From positions 1,782,812 to 1,846,811 of the forward strand of contig NW_020194589.1 in assembly GCF_002865645.1 (NCBI RefSeq): a DNA stretch of 64,000 bases. Direction: 5' to 3'. Positions within the stretch are counted from its first letter, which is position 1; the number at the start of each line of letters is the position of its first letter. Shown piece by piece: positions 24,345-38,000 of this stretch. This DNA is from Hyaloscypha bicolor E. Its lineage: Eukaryota > Ascomycota > Leotiomycetes > Helotiales > Hyaloscyphaceae. The notes beneath the pieces are model-generated. The model ran no database searches. It was not told the DNA's origin and saw nothing but the letters and a program-made list of their open reading frames with translations. Both the position numbers and the translations under genes were made by a program.

Positions 24345-25039
24345 TAAAGAAGATTTTAGATTAGTTCTAAAAATATTTAATAGTCTAAGACAAATCTAGT
24401 CTATTCTATATTAAAGAAAAGAACTATTTATTAACTTTATAAAAGTATTTAATAGCCTATAGAAAAGATATTTAGCTATTTAATTATTTAACTATTTAAC
24501 TTCTATTATTTTTTAAAACTAATTTCTTTTAGCCCTAAAACTACTTTCTTAAAAATTATCTTTTTTACTTATATAATACCCCTATTTACGGGATTCTCTC
24601 TCCGGAATATATATCCTATATATGCCCTTAAAGCTCTTTAACTACTATTTCGATTTTATTATTAAATCGAGTCCTTCGAGTTTTAGATTCTCCCGGAATT
24701 ATAATATTTCACTTCCTAAATTTCTTATTACAGACAAAATATTTAAGGGCAAAATATTTACTTTAATACCCACAATACCCCTGGGTATCTGGGGCATCTG
24801 GCATCTCAATAACCAGGCATCTGGTATCTTAATCAGGTATCTGAACCAGGTATCTGGTATCTTAACCAGGCATCTGAGCTAGGCATCTGGTATCTGAACC
24901 AGGCATCTGAACCAGGTATCTGGATATCTTTATTACTAAACCCTTTCTATAAACCTATTACGAACTACTTTATCTTTAAACCCCTCCTGCTACGAACTAT
25001 ATATATATACTAGAGAGAACCTGAACTCGGTTTAGTATA
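24345..25039 (+). other. X2 leader
   Basis: Untranslated region between LTR and gag. The open frame at 24,622-24,882 has no domain and runs through the atct array, so it is not a gene. Its composition is richer in C and G than the rest of X2. Confidence 0.5.
24785..24930 (+). repeat. Array of aggYatctg words
   Basis: About thirteen copies of gcatct or gtatct spaced 6-14 bp apart, often in the form ccaggcatctggtatct. The C/T alternation at one position (gcatct versus gtatct) looks like partial C-to-T mutation of one ancestral unit. Confidence 0.8.
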
Positions 25040-28000
25040 GATACTAATAAGAGAAAGAAACTAATTAAGAAATAGGAAAACGGTATTAATCCGGTAACTA
25101 TAATAAAGGCTAAACTTCAGGAATATATAATTACTAAGATATATTAGTATATCTTATATAAAAAGAGTAATAATAATCTATAAGATCTATTTTAGGATAA
25201 CTTTAAAAACTTTAATATTATAATATATAGTCTAATTAATTATATACTTATATAAAATCTTTAAACCTAACTTTAGTATAATAATATCTATATTAAATAA
25301 AACTATAGAAATCTTACTATTATATAATTCTTTATTAACCTTATCTAAAAAGAAATAAAAAATATATAGAATAAAGCTAATATTATTAATAATAATTTAA
25401 TTAGAATAGATCTTTTTTAGAGACCTATTATATTAGTTTATTTTATTCTAGATAAAACTAGATATAAGGAAATTAGATAATCTTAGTTAAGAAATCAAGT
25501 TATTTATTTACTTTTTCTAAATTAAGGCTATTTATTACTTTTATTTTTATTACTACTAGTATTACTACTAAACCCGAACTACTATTAATTAGTACCTACT
25601 ATTTTTACTAGGAAGCTTATTAGAGAAATAATAAAAATATATTCCGAAATATAAAAATATAATAGAACTAATAATAGTTTTAATTATAAACTTATTATTT
25701 TTCTTAATATTTACTAATATATAGAGCTTCTAGAAAAGGTACTAGTAAGAGCTTTTTCTATTATATTAAAGGGCCTAATATAAGACTACTTCTATAATAA
25801 CTAGCTCTCGAGCCATATATATAAAAAGGCCTATATAAATATTTATAGCTTTTTTAAAGGCCCCGGTTTCTATTATTAAAATTTAAATAAATAAAATACT
25901 ATTATTTTAGTAATTATAATAATAAAGAATTCTAAAAAAAAATATTTAAGCTTATTTAAATACTAATTAATAACTTATATAAATTATAGTATAGCCTTAT
26001 TCTTGCCTTATAAAATACCGAATTCCTATATAATAAGATTATTACTTTTTATTAAGGCTTACTAATATACTAATATATAGTCTCGGACTTTCCTAATAAT
26101 CTCGGCTAGCTTATTAATAAGCTCTAATTATCTATTACTACCTATAAAAAGAAGTAATAAATTATTACTAAGACCTATTTTACTAATTAATAATATTATT
26201 CTTAAAATCTTTTAAACTACTATTTATTCGGAAATTATTAATACGAATCTAGCCATAATTTTAGAACTTATAATAACTATTTTAAGCTCTATAATTATAA
26301 TAATTATACTCCAAAATCATATTTTATATATAAGAGACCCGAATATTACTTATAGAAATATATACTAAAGAAATAAGAAATTAAGAAGGCTCGATTTAAG
26401 AATAGAAATATTTACTAATTTAGATCCTAAAATACCTATAACTTTAATAAATACTTTAGTAATACTTATATATAATATATTACTAAATTTAAAAGAAAAA
26501 AGAATAATAAAAATAATAAAAACAAACTAGTAAGTAATATTTTTAAAGCCTTACTAGTAAAAATAAATAAAAAAGAGAAATATTACTTTAATTTCTATTT
26601 TATTTCTATTAAGAGCTTCCTAGCTATTTTTATAGCCCCTGCTTTTATTATTCCTATAACTAATACCCTTATAAATAACCTTATTTCTCTTTCCCTTATA
26701 TACTAGATAATAAGTAAAAACTATATCTTAAAGCCTATTAAATAAATAAAAAATACCTAGATATTTATAATTAATAGTATATTAAGATATAATACTTATT
26801 GCTTTTATAAAGTTATAATTAATATTAGAGCCTCTAGATTCTTAATTACTAGTTCTAACTAATTCTAAGCTTTATAGTAAACTAATAATAGTATTAAACT
26901 TAATAAAATTACTAAAGATTAAGTTAATATCTAGTTTAGTATTAGATTTATATTCTTTATTAGATCTATAATAGTAAGAATACTAATTAGATAAATATAA
27001 TTCTATATTATATTTATAAAAACTTTATTTCTATTTAGCTTAGCTAATATAAATAAGCTAGAAATTTACTTTAATAATCTTACTAATTATTTTATTACTT
27101 CTACTAAATGCTTTATATTTATAATATAATATTTTAGATATTTTTCTTATTTTAAAATACTATTCTATAAAGCTTTATTTCCGAATTCTTTATTTATAAT
27201 TCCTGCTTTTTTATAAAGATCAAATTATAATATTTATATTACTATTTTAGTTATTTATTTATTAATAAGCTCTAAAATATACTAGAATAAGCAGGCTATA
27301 ATATTAATATAAAAGCCCTAAAATACCTTATAAAATACTATAAATAATACCAGAAATTTAAAGAATTACTAGAATAATTCAAGTTTAACTTAAGAAATAA
27401 TATTAGTTTTAATTATTCTATTATTATTAATATTTTCTATATTTCCGGTAAGCCTATATTCTATATTATTAATAAAGGTACTTAATATTAAACTAGCTAA
27501 TAGCTTTAAAATATTAGTATACTATATACTTGGGATATCCTAAAATAATATTAGATTAATACCTATTTAGGCCCTCTTAATTAGATTATAGTAAATACCG
27601 GAAAGTAGTTTACTAATAAGAAGTTTACTTAGCTTATAAATATTATAGGAATTAAGATTAAAATCGTTTTTATAGAAACTTATAATTTCGTTAGAATTAT
27701 AGAATATTATTATAGCCTGATTTAATATATTTATCTTATTATTATAGCTAAAATTAATAGAATTAATAAGAATACTATATTTCAAATAGCTTTTAAGGCT
27801 ATTAATAATTCCGCTAAACCTAATAATATTATCCTAACTTTCTTGATTTGTAATACTTTATCTCAAATAACTAAATATAATACTCTATTACTAATTATAT
27901 TATAGTAATTAGTAATACTTAAAAAAGTAATAATAGAAATTTAAAAGCTTTAAGCTAAATACTAGATTATAAATGCCCTAAATACCCGAAATAGTTCTAG

Positions 28001-29830
28001 TACTACTAATATTTATAAACTTCTTTTAAGTTTGAATATTCTTATATAATATAAAAGAAATACTAGTTAACCTAGTAATTAGAATAGGCTATATAAATTA
28101 GTAGCTATTAATAGAAAGAACTATATACTAGCTCTACTATATAATAATACTACTTTCTACTTAATCTTTATAAAGCTTTTTTATATAGGAAATATTAAGA
28201 TTATTACTAATAGTTCCGAACCTAAACTTATTCTCGAACTTTATAGTAAAGCCAAAAGTAATATAAATATAATTTCTCTTACTATTCCTGCTATTTTACT
28301 AAAGTATAATAAAGAATACTCTTATAAGAACCCGAATATTATAGTATTTCTATAAAATAATAACTTATATAAGAACTCCCGTTAAATTAAAGTTACTAGT
28401 CTTTTAGAAAAAGACATATTTGAGATTATTCTTAGATCTCAGGTACTAAAAGAGATATATATTTTTAATTCCTGGTTTATTAATAAGATTAAAAATAAGG
28501 ATATAAAGAGAGAGTTTAAGAAATTAAAACTAGTTATCTAGGCTTATAATAATAGTAAGAAATATATAATATTAATATAATTACTTACTATTTAATATAT
28601 TAGCTAGAGAATTATCCTTAATATTATTACTATAATAATAAATATTATAAAGCTATATTTATATAATATCTTATAAGCTTATATCTAATTAATAACTTTA
28701 CTTAACTATAATTTTTATATTAACTTATTTTATAAGCTTACTAGAAAGCTAAATCTAAATAATAATTCGGTTCTAAAAATTATAAAATTACTATATAATA
28801 TACTAGAAGCTAGAAATTACTAGTTTAAGACTTACTATTCTTATTATATTAATAAGCTTTTTATAAAATAGTTAACTTATAACCTTTGCCTTTTTTATAA
28901 TAAGTAACTTTTCGGAATTATTAGCCTTTAAACTAATAATATTATAAAAATAGAGTAACTAAAGCTCTAAAAAGCTAAGTTCTTAATTAAGAAATATAAA
29001 TACCTTACTATTAACTATAATCTCAAATTTAATAGAAATATTATCTATATAAATACTATTAGAATTACTTTTATATAGAAATACTAGTATAAAAACCTTT
29101 AAACTATTTTTATAAAGAATACTACTATTATAAGTAATAAGAATACTATTTATTAAGATCTTTTTATTAAGAACTAATATATTACCTAATATACTAGAAA
29201 AGTATATATTATATTAGTCTATTAACTAGAAGCTTTATATAACTTATTAATTACTACTTAAGCTATTAAATTTTCAGAAACTAATATAAAAATATTTAAT
29301 AAGTATATTTAATAGTAAATTAAGAATATTACTAGAAAACTGGAATTTATAAAGCTAGTAAAAAAGTTCTTATATTTAATTATTTTTATAAATATTTTAT
29401 TTATAAATAATAGAGATCTCTTTTTCTAAATTAGATATATTCTAGTTCTAGTAAATAGAACTAGATATACTAATATTATTTATTAGTTCTTTACTAAATA
29501 CAAGAGAGTTATTAGAAGTATTCTAGTTTCGGAACTTTATAATATAGCTTATAGCTTTAATATAAGTACTTTAGTTAAATCTATAATTAATAAAATACTA
29601 GAAATAGAACTATTACTAGTAGTCTATATAAATTCGAAGTTATTATATAAATACTTTATTAAATTAGGAACTATTCGAGAAAAGTATCTAATAATTAATA
29701 TAATATATCTTTACTAGATATATAAATAATAAGAGATTATAGAAGTTAAATAGATTAAGAGAAAATCGAATTCTACTAATTTTATAATAAAATTAAAGCT
29801 AATAAATACCCTCAAGTATCTAATTAATAT
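25040..29830 (+). pseudogene. X2 Copia gag-pol relic
   Basis: Read through TAA/TAG stops. The gag part near 25,680-25,900 has LLY*RA*YKTTSIITSSRAI. The pre-integrase region at about 26,980-27,100 reads FYIIFIKTLFLFSLANINK, typical of fungal Copia. RT core at 28,911-28,940: FGIISL*TNN, where the family has FGIxxLQTDD; both catalytic Asp are Asn. This is followed by KAKFLIKKYKYLT and LKFNRNIIYIN. RNase H at about 29,440-29,720: YILVLVNRTRYTNIIY, SILVSELYNIAYSFNIST and NSKLLYKYFIKLGTIREKYL, matching the TDSKSLYDCLVKLG block with Asp to Asn. All catalytic sites are damaged, so the product would be inactive. Confidence 0.85.
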
Positions 29831-30108
29831 AAATACTATATAATTAGATATAGAGAAATAAATTAAATATAAATAAGACAGGAAATAAATATATAAGATA
29901 AGAGAATATTATAAGAGAAAAAGTTATATATAAAAGACTATAGCCTTTAGTATATAACTAAAACCTCAGAAATAATATAGATATATAAAGTATTTAAGAA
30001 ATCTAGTACTAGGCCGAATTAGGGAATTTATATATAATTAGAAAGAAATACTATTTTTTGCATTTTTAGAAAGTTTCTAGTATTAGTATAGCTATTTCTT
30101 TAGAAGTT

Positions 30109-30335
30109 ATATATATAGTTACGGAATATAGAATACGAGATATAAATAATAAAATATAGGTAATAGGATATAAGATACGGGATATAGTTATATAACCTTA
30201 TATTTTATTAGTAACTTGACTAATAAACTAAACTCTTTTAAGCTTAGCAAATTTAGGAATTATATATTAATATTATAATACTATAATCCTTATTTCTAAA
30301 TAATAATAACTTTACTAACTAATATAACTAGTAAA
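30109..30335 (+). repeat. X2 3' LTR, truncated
   Basis: Parallels the 24,052 LTR from atatatatagttacggaat through aactaatataactagt. It lacks the last ~65 bp, where X4 sequence begins. Confidence 0.8.
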
Positions 30336-30883
30336 CTAATATTTAATTTATAATATTTTATTAATTATTATATTATAATAATTAGTAATATTTAATAAAA
30401 AAAGTAATAATTAAAAAGAATTATATACTAGCCTTATTATATAATAATATTATCTTTTATTTGACTTTTATTAAATTCTTTTATATTTTAAGAATTTAGA
30501 TTAGTTTTAATAATTTTAATTAATTTAAAACTAATTCTAGTAATATTAATATTAATACTTTTTATTAAAATATAATAGAAAATAATTTTATAAGAATTCT
30601 AATATTATAATATTTTTATAAAATAATATTTAATATAATAACTTTTATTAAATTAAAGTTATTAGATTTCTAAAAAAAAATATATAATTAAAATTATTTC
30701 TAAATTTTAAATATTAAAAAAAGTATATATTTTTAATTTTAGGTTTATTAATAAAATTAAGAATAAAAGTATTAAAAAAAGCCAAAAAAGTTAAAACTTA
30801 TTATTTAATATATTAGCTAAAGAATTATTTTTAATATTATTATTATAATAATAAATATTAGAAAATTATATTTATATTATTTT
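30336..30883 (+). mobile_element. X4: fragment of a Copia interior
   Basis: Parallels X2 27,870-28,680 (integrase to RT), with a small internal deletion. For example gaattatatactagccttat matches gaactatatactagctctac at 28,117. There is no LTR at either end; it is cut on the right by the start of unit V. It is more mutated than X2. Confidence 0.7.
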
Positions 30884-33350
30884 AGGTCTACGGCCTGCCC
30901 TCCCGGGTTTAGTAACCTCTGCTTCGGGCAAGGCATATATATAGGCCAGCCGCCGCTTTCAATATCTATAAAAGTTTGCGTTCCCTGCTATTTGACTATT
31001 CTCTTCTTTAATCCTTTCCTAATACCTCTCGCTCGTCTATTTAACCTTGTTATATGCCATTAACCCCTCTCTACTAAGACCCACTCAGAACGCCCCGTCG
31101 CAGGCCCTTTATAACTGAAAAGCCTTAATAGTACGGCCAGTTTAAAGCAAGAACCTCGATCCTTCTCAATTTGCTACTCTGGATTCAATACTTATAACTC
31201 TCGCAACGGCAATTATTTCTCTAGATAATATTATATTACCCGAGATACGAGCGTGAGTTCAGCTTACTATACTTTCCTCGCCATCGTACTATTATAATTC
31301 TTATGGCAATACCTCCCTCGGTAACCGTAATAGTAAAGGCTTGCCCTTAGTATTCCCTTTATGTAATATAATCTAGCTAATAGAAGAAATGCCTTATAAT
31401 AACATGGCTAGCTATTACCTGGCTAAGCCATAGTATTACGTATTAGGGAAAGGTTTTAGTAAGCTATCTTGAGCTAGTAGTAGTAATAATATATATTCTA
31501 TACTTTAATCTAGGCTAACCTGGGATAAGAAAAACTAATTACTACTAACCATAGCTATAGCAGATAATAACATATACTATATGCCTTACTCTAGCTAATC
31601 TATAAACAGAAAGGATCTTAGTAAGCTCCCTTAGGCCAGTAGAAATAATAACATATACTATAATACCTTAATCTGGGCTGATTTATAACGAGAAGGGCTA
31701 ATTTCTCCTAGCTATAGCTATTATAAATAATTATTTATATAATAATAATAGGATTAAAGCTTCTACTAAGTATCCTATAGACCAAATATAAAATACCGGT
31801 ATTAGGAGAATGGGTTATAAGCTAGCGGGCTAATATAGATAGTTATATAAAGGCAGGTTATATAATCTCGGAAAGAGCTCGACCTATAATTATTATATAT
31901 TAGAAAAGTAAATCTAATAATTAAAGGTTATTTTCGAGAATCCTATAGTCTAGTATACTACTATAGCGGGATTATAAATGCTCTAGAATAGGTATGGCAT
32001 AATCTATTCCGCAGGGTCTTAATTCTATAAAGGGAAAGTTATTTGGGCTCAGCTATATAAAGGTAGCTATAAGCTCTATAGGATAAGTATAATAGATTGG
32101 ATTTTAAGTAAGATTAGACTAATTATAGGCCAATTTCTCGATCTTTAGTAAAGCCAAGAGATACTAGTAATTTTATATAATAAAGAAATTCTGGTAAGAG
32201 CCTAGAGGAACTAAGATTTCATATATAGGATTAGGTTAATTTTAGAATAGTATATAGTAGTTATAAGTAGTAAACTGAGATATAAATGAGACTAGGCTAA
32301 TCCTAATAAGCAGGCGCTTATATATTATTACTTAAGCTAGTTAATTCCTTTTACTAAATGTTTTATATATACTCGGTCTAGTTCTCTTCTCTACCTACTT
32401 CATTTTATAATAGCTATCCTTAGGAATATATAATTTAATTAATTTATATTTCTCTTATTAAACCCGCTATTCTATAATAATAATACTCTCTAGCCTTCTA
32501 AATCCAGCTATTTAATTAGCTTACTTAATACTAGTAATAGCCAGAAATTATATAGACCTATAGTAGCTTCTCTCTATTTAAATCAAATTAAGGTAGATAG
32601 AAATATAGTAGTAAGACCTAAAGATATATAGAAAAGCTATACTAAAAATAAAATTATTCTAACCTATCTAATCTAGATTATAAGTATACTCTTACTAATA
32701 ATAATAATAAATTAGATAATAATTCTCTATTTCCCGAAGAGCTCTTTCGGGCTACTCTATATCCGAAGATCTTAACTAAGGCCATGAAAACTGGGCCTAT
32801 TCTTTAGTATCTAGAATAGCTAGCTCTTTAAAGAGCTATACTATAAGTTAACCAAATATAATTCGGGCTAGGTAAATAGTAAGATAATAGTCAAGATAGG
32901 TGTATTATCTGTCCTCTATACTCAGGAGTACTCTACTAATTATATATAGATTAACTAGTAATCCTTAATAATAATAACCTAGATAAAATAGTTAGAGAAA
33001 GAACTAAAGGCATTTCTAGTAATATTAATACTAGGCTTATTAATTAGGATACAAGTCTATATAATACCTTTATAATATTAGAACTCGCCTCTATACTAAC
33101 TGAGTCTATTAATATATCCGGTTTATAATATAATAAGGGCCGCTTTATTAAGAAGCTAGTACTAGGACTTAGGCCCCAGAAGCAGGATAGTAGCCTTTCT
33201 ATTCCCGTATAAGCTTAACCCCAGACTAGCCCCTAATTCTCTGTATTATATTAAGATTAGACTAGTTAGTAAGATATTAGTAGTATTATTTGAAGTATAC
33301 TAGAGTAGTCTATACTCTACTTCCTCCCCAAGTCTTTTAATAGTAATAAT
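30884..33350 (+). promoter_or_regulatory. 5' region of unit V with promoter-like motifs
   Basis: An abrupt change from A/T-only DNA to a GC-balanced stretch begins at about 30,884 (ggtctacggcctgccctccc). TATA-like words occur at about 30,932 (catatatatagg) and 30,967 (tctataaaagt), followed by pyrimidine-rich sequence, the usual layout of a fungal core promoter and start region. From about 31,300 onward the DNA is again RIP-mutated. Short protein-like plus-strand stretches occur (about 31,900-33,300) but no continuous frame could be followed. No LTR or rRNA/tRNA signal seen. Confidence 0.4.
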
Positions 33351-33353
33351 AAG

Positions 33354-34450
33354 GGATAGACTAATAAGGATACCGCGGAACTAGAGAAAGAACTCGGGCT
33401 AGCTTTAGAAAAGTAACTAGTAAAGTTATTATTAGCTGGCCTAATTACCCTCTTAAATTCCCGCTCGGTTAATATATTATAGAATGAGATCTAGAATTAA
33501 GAATATAGTAGAACTACCGGTAATAGACTAGATAAGCTACGAGATGCTTCTTAATATAGTACCCTAGCTCAGGACCTTAAGTAGGAGTAGCGGGAAACTC
33601 AGGTAAGAGTAAAAGGGAAAGTAATAGTAGTATAGTAACGGGAAGAGCTTATAGTATAGGAGGTAGAGCTCGGGCAGCTAGTTAGAAGTAATTAGTAAGA
33701 CTTGGTTAACGTTATTAACCTAGATAATCCTAAAGACAAGAAAGCTACTAAAAATCTACTATCTATATAACTTGAGATTAACGGAAATAACGAGTACTGT
33801 TTTCGACTATATAATATATGAGCTTAGTAGCTTCCTAAATACTAAATAAAAATAACTTAATACCGAGTTATATAGAGGAAATATCCAAACAGGTCAGATT
33901 CTTAGTTTAATAAAAATAATATATAAATATTAATATCTTATATACTAAGCTCTTAAGACTTAGCTTTATATATTCGAGTTTATAAGATATACTCTAGCTA
34001 GTATAAAGGCCAAAAAGTTTTCGAGTATCTAGTTAATATATTTAGTCTTAATAATTATACCTGAATTACTAGAGATTAATTAAGAATCTTGCTTAGCCCT
34101 ATATTAGTTACTAAGCTTAAAGATAACTAAATGCCCTATTTTAGAAATCTTAAGAAATAGTTTATTAATAGAATATATCTCGAATAGTATCTTCTTTCTA
34201 TTTCTTAAATAAAGTATAGTATAATATTCTTCTCAGATATTTAGTAACTCTAATTAGAGACAAATATAACTATATATTATAAATCTCTTAAGGCTTTTTT
34301 GCCTTAGCTAACCCGGTACTAAAGAGTAAGCCTATAATACGAAAGCGAGAATACTAAGATATATATATAGAGATTAGTAATAATACTAACTATTTTATAA
34401 ATACTAATAATAATTATAATACTTATAATATAAGTAACGAGAACCTATAA
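33354..34450 (+). pseudogene. Unit V long reading frame, part 1 (unidentified, coiled-coil rich)
   Basis: Frame 3 is protein-like for about 365 codons, with in-frame stops almost all TAA or TAG (Gln ancestors) plus one TGA (Arg ancestor). It opens with a charged coiled-coil-like section (ELEKELGLALEK, later RVKGKVIVV and REELIV). It continues into a region with NLDNPKDKKATKNLLSI, FEYLVNIFSLNNYT and LRILLSPILVTKLKDN. I do not recognise a family. The position near the 5' end of V and the composition would fit a Gag-like or structural protein, but that is a guess. Confidence 0.45.
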
Positions 34451-37400
34451 CTTATAAAGTAATAAAAGCCACACCTAATACCTGCTATAACTCTAATTAC
34501 CTCTTACAGAAATATCCCAAAGCTTTATATTAAATAGTATAGCCTTCTTATAATATTATTAACTACTATACCTAAGACTAATAATATATAATCTCAGATT
34601 AATTATAAATACCCGTTAACCTTTATTAATAATAGCCGCTATTATACCTTATAAGCCTCTTAAAGCCCGCTTATAGTATTAGAGGCGGCCCTAGTTACTA
34701 AGTATTAGAAATAGCTCTTCTAAGGCTTCCTTAAATATACTAGAATTAGAGATAATATAATATATAATCTTGAGTTCAAACTATTATTAATCTCGAAATA
34801 TCTTTACTTACTAATTAATCCTAATATATTAGATATTAATTATAATATTACTAAATATTCTCAGATATATTAAGTATTATTAAAGCTAAAAAAAAAACAG
34901 GGTTTTATAAATAGAAAATAATATAAAGCTAGCCCAGATATAGAATAAAGGCTATTTATAGGAATATATTTTTACTAAACTCTTTTACTAGAGTAAAGGA
35001 TCTATCCGGATATACTATTTAATAAAATTCAAAAAGCGACCTTATATAGGAGCCAGTTATTCTTAAACTAGTAGAGTAGCTAATTATTTTATTAGTATTA
35101 GGGCTCCTATATTAGAGAAGGTTAAACTATTAAATAATAGTAATAATAATAACTTAAATAATAGAGATTCTTATAAGGCCAAATAAAGCTATTTAAATAT
35201 AAGCAAGTATATTTACTAGTTAAACTTAGAGAAGTAATACTTACTAGTATATAGAAAGAAAAGTAAGACTTGGCTCTAGATTTTTAAGAAGTTCTGAGGC
35301 AAGACCCTGGCTACTATATATATATACTAGAATATAATTTGGCCTAGAGATAAGTAGGCTTTATTATATAGGTAGATATATAATAGCTTAAAATATAAGA
35401 GATTAGGTAATAGATATTAGCTAGGCAAATAATAATAAGGTAATAAAAAATAATATATTATATTATAAATATAGCTATTAGAAATATAAGCAAAAGTAAT
35501 TATTATTATAAACCAAAAATAAGTTATATATACTTTTGCTTTTAGGCTCAAGAGCTATAAAAAGATTACTAGTTCGAAACCTTCTTTCTTTAATATATTT
35601 CTCAGAAGATTATATTATACCTCCCTCTTTATTTCTTTTATAGAGCTAAGAAAGAAACTAGTACTAAGTATAGGTTTTAATATAATCTAGTATTTTAGAT
35701 AGAACCCTATAGATTTCTAATTTAGGATTCCCTTTATATTACTTTTTTCTGAAATCATAATATTACTTAGTCTAAGATTAGTATAATAGTAGTATAAGTA
35801 AGGTCTAATATTAAGATAATACTTAGTTAATTATTATAAAAGATAAGAGTTAAAGTCTATAAAAGAAAAGAGCCCTAGAGATCTAGGCTTCTATAATAAA
35901 TAGGAATATTTAGTAGCTAGTATTAAAAATAGTTCAAATATACTATAATAAATAATACTTTTAAATATAAGTAATATAATTCCAGTAAACTTAAAGTAGT
36001 ACTTTATAATCTAACTAGTAATTTATAACTATTAAGGGAAAGAAAATTAAGGCCAGGTATCTTATAATATTTATTTACTAACCTGCTTTAGGATAAGAAA
36101 GAACCTATTCTAATTATAATTAATTCAAGAATATATAACCTCTAGAAAGGAAATATAAGAAATATTTCTTTTTATAAATCAGATAATATTACTCTTGGCT
36201 TCTAATTCTTTATACTAAGCCTTTATCTTATAAAATATATTAGTTCTAATACTTCAAATTATAGCCAAGATATTACTCTTATATAGTAATCTAGTAATAA
36301 AAGATTTTCTTTTACTTATTTATAAAAATAAAAAATATTTTCTCTATTTTCCTAGCTAATAATTATATTTAAAGAATTTATTATAATAACTTATTTATAT
36401 ACTTTCAAGAAGCCTAATATCTAGTAGTCTAAAATAAGGCAATATATAGAAGTACTAATTAGTAGTATTATCTTATTATTCGGAATTAGCTATTTATATT
36501 AGATAAGTATATATCTAAATAAGTACTAAAATATACTAAATTTATTATTCTAAAAGAAAACTAGTACTTCTTATAGGATATATAATTAGTTATAACCAAA
36601 ATTTACCTAACTAAGCTAGTTAAAAGAAATAATAATATAAGAAGAAAATCAAGTAAAGAAAGGAAAGCTATAATATTATAGAATAAAAATTTATATAACT
36701 ATATTTTACCGAGTTTCCTAGCTAATTAAATTATATAACCGAGAATTAAAAGAAGTATAGGGTATTATACTTTACTATTACTAGAGCCCTTTCCAAATTC
36801 GGTAACTAATATAAGTTATTATACCTGCCAGATAATATATAATAGACTAACTAGATAATTCTGCTTTCTAAATTATAATAGCTAGACTAAGCTTACTTAA
36901 GAGGCTATGGCTTAGGGAATAGCCGGCAGATTCTATAGTTTTGGCCTATAGAATAGGTTATAGGATTACTATTAATAGTTCTTAGGAGCTTAGTATATTA
37001 TAATTTACTAAAGTCTATAGGAAAGAGTATTTATAAGCAGGGCATTAACCCCGCCTAGTTATCTTATAGGGCAAGCTAATAAATGGCTCGTACTATAATT
37101 TATTAAAGAATACTATAGAATCAAGTTATATTAATAAGAAAAAAAAGTACTAGAGAACTAATTAGAGAATAGCTTATAGTCTTATAAAAGAGGCAATAGC
37201 CTATATAAATATAGTAGGGTCTATTCTAATAATTCAAAAATAAGAATTCCAAATTATAAGTCTCTTAAAGTCTTTTTAGTTCTATTTCTATTTACCTAAA
37301 CTCTAATATTTATTATTCCAGAATAGCCTATACCAAAAACTTTATTATGAGTTAGTCTTTAGTACCCGAACTTATTAATTAGGAAACATACCCGAATACT

Positions 37401-38000
37401 TCTTATAAATTTAATAATATTTCGAGAGCCAAAGAATATAAGAAATACAGAACTACTCTTACTAGGGAAATATAATAGTTAGTTCACTCTCATTCTACTA
37501 TATTATTAAAGGCTAATTAACTAGGATCTTATAATATACTAACTTTCGTATCTCAAAAAATACAAGTATAATTTCTGAAAAGGTTATAGTATATAAAGAG
37601 AGAATATATCTATTTAGAGAAATATATTTAGTATAAGTATTAGTCAAATACTTTATATAACTAGAGCTAGGAAAAGATATTAGTTATACTAGTAATTTAC
37701 CTATATTTATTTGAACTTTTATACTTTATACTTTAGTTATATTAATTTATTATACCTATATTTTCTAATAAACTACTATAGATTACCTAAATATATGAAT
37801 TACTCTAGTTAAAGGGAATTAAGAGTTAAAAACTATTAATTCTCTAATCCCTACTTCTTCTTTATTTTCTGGAAAGCTCTTATTATATTAGGCTTTAGAG
37901 GCGGAATTCTTCCTGGGCCAATTAAGTTTCTATTAGGAAGACGGGCTCGTTACTAGTACTTACCTGGATCAAATATATTAGAGTTTCGATCTTCCTTCTA
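34451..38000 (+). pseudogene. Unit V downstream reading frames (unidentified)
   Basis: Several more plus-strand stretches are protein-like when RIP stops are read through. About 34,960-35,320 contains IRIYYLIKFKKRPYIGASYS. About 35,560-36,540 contains RRLYYTSLFISFIELRKKLV. About 36,710-37,690 contains KYRVLYFTITRALSKFGN and FIMS*SLVPELIN*ETYPN. About 37,800-38,000 contains LGFRGGILPGP. The strings do not contain an RT YxDD box, an integrase HHCC/DDE pattern or a tyrosine-recombinase signature that I can see. GGxxPGP is weakly reminiscent of CACTA-type transposases but too short to use. Whether this is one or several genes is unclear. Confidence 0.4.

Larger units (their letters stand above)
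24052..30335 (+). mobile_element. X2: Ty1/Copia element, RIP-inactivated
   Basis: LTRs at 24,052-24,344 and 30,109-30,335 (the latter truncated) flank a plus-strand gag-pol relic. The leader contains an atct-word array (24,785-24,930). Gag spans about 25,040-26,800, the protease/integrase part about 26,900-28,300, reverse transcriptase about 28,300-29,200 and RNase H about 29,400-29,830. The gene order IN before RT is diagnostic of Copia. The right LTR is cut by X4. X2 retains more CpG and CpC than X1. Confidence 0.85.

Noticed and set aside
24622..24882. 86-codon open frame in the Copia leader
   Set aside because: It runs through the repeated atct words and has no family resemblance; it is an untranslated leader by position.
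27567..27785. Minus-strand 72-codon frame
   Set aside because: It is antisense to the Copia integrase relic and made of Asn/Ile/Tyr low-complexity sequence typical of AT-rich chance frames.
37880..37960. GGILPGP as a CACTA/Plavaka transposase signature
   Set aside because: The match is too short and the following residues do not fit the family.
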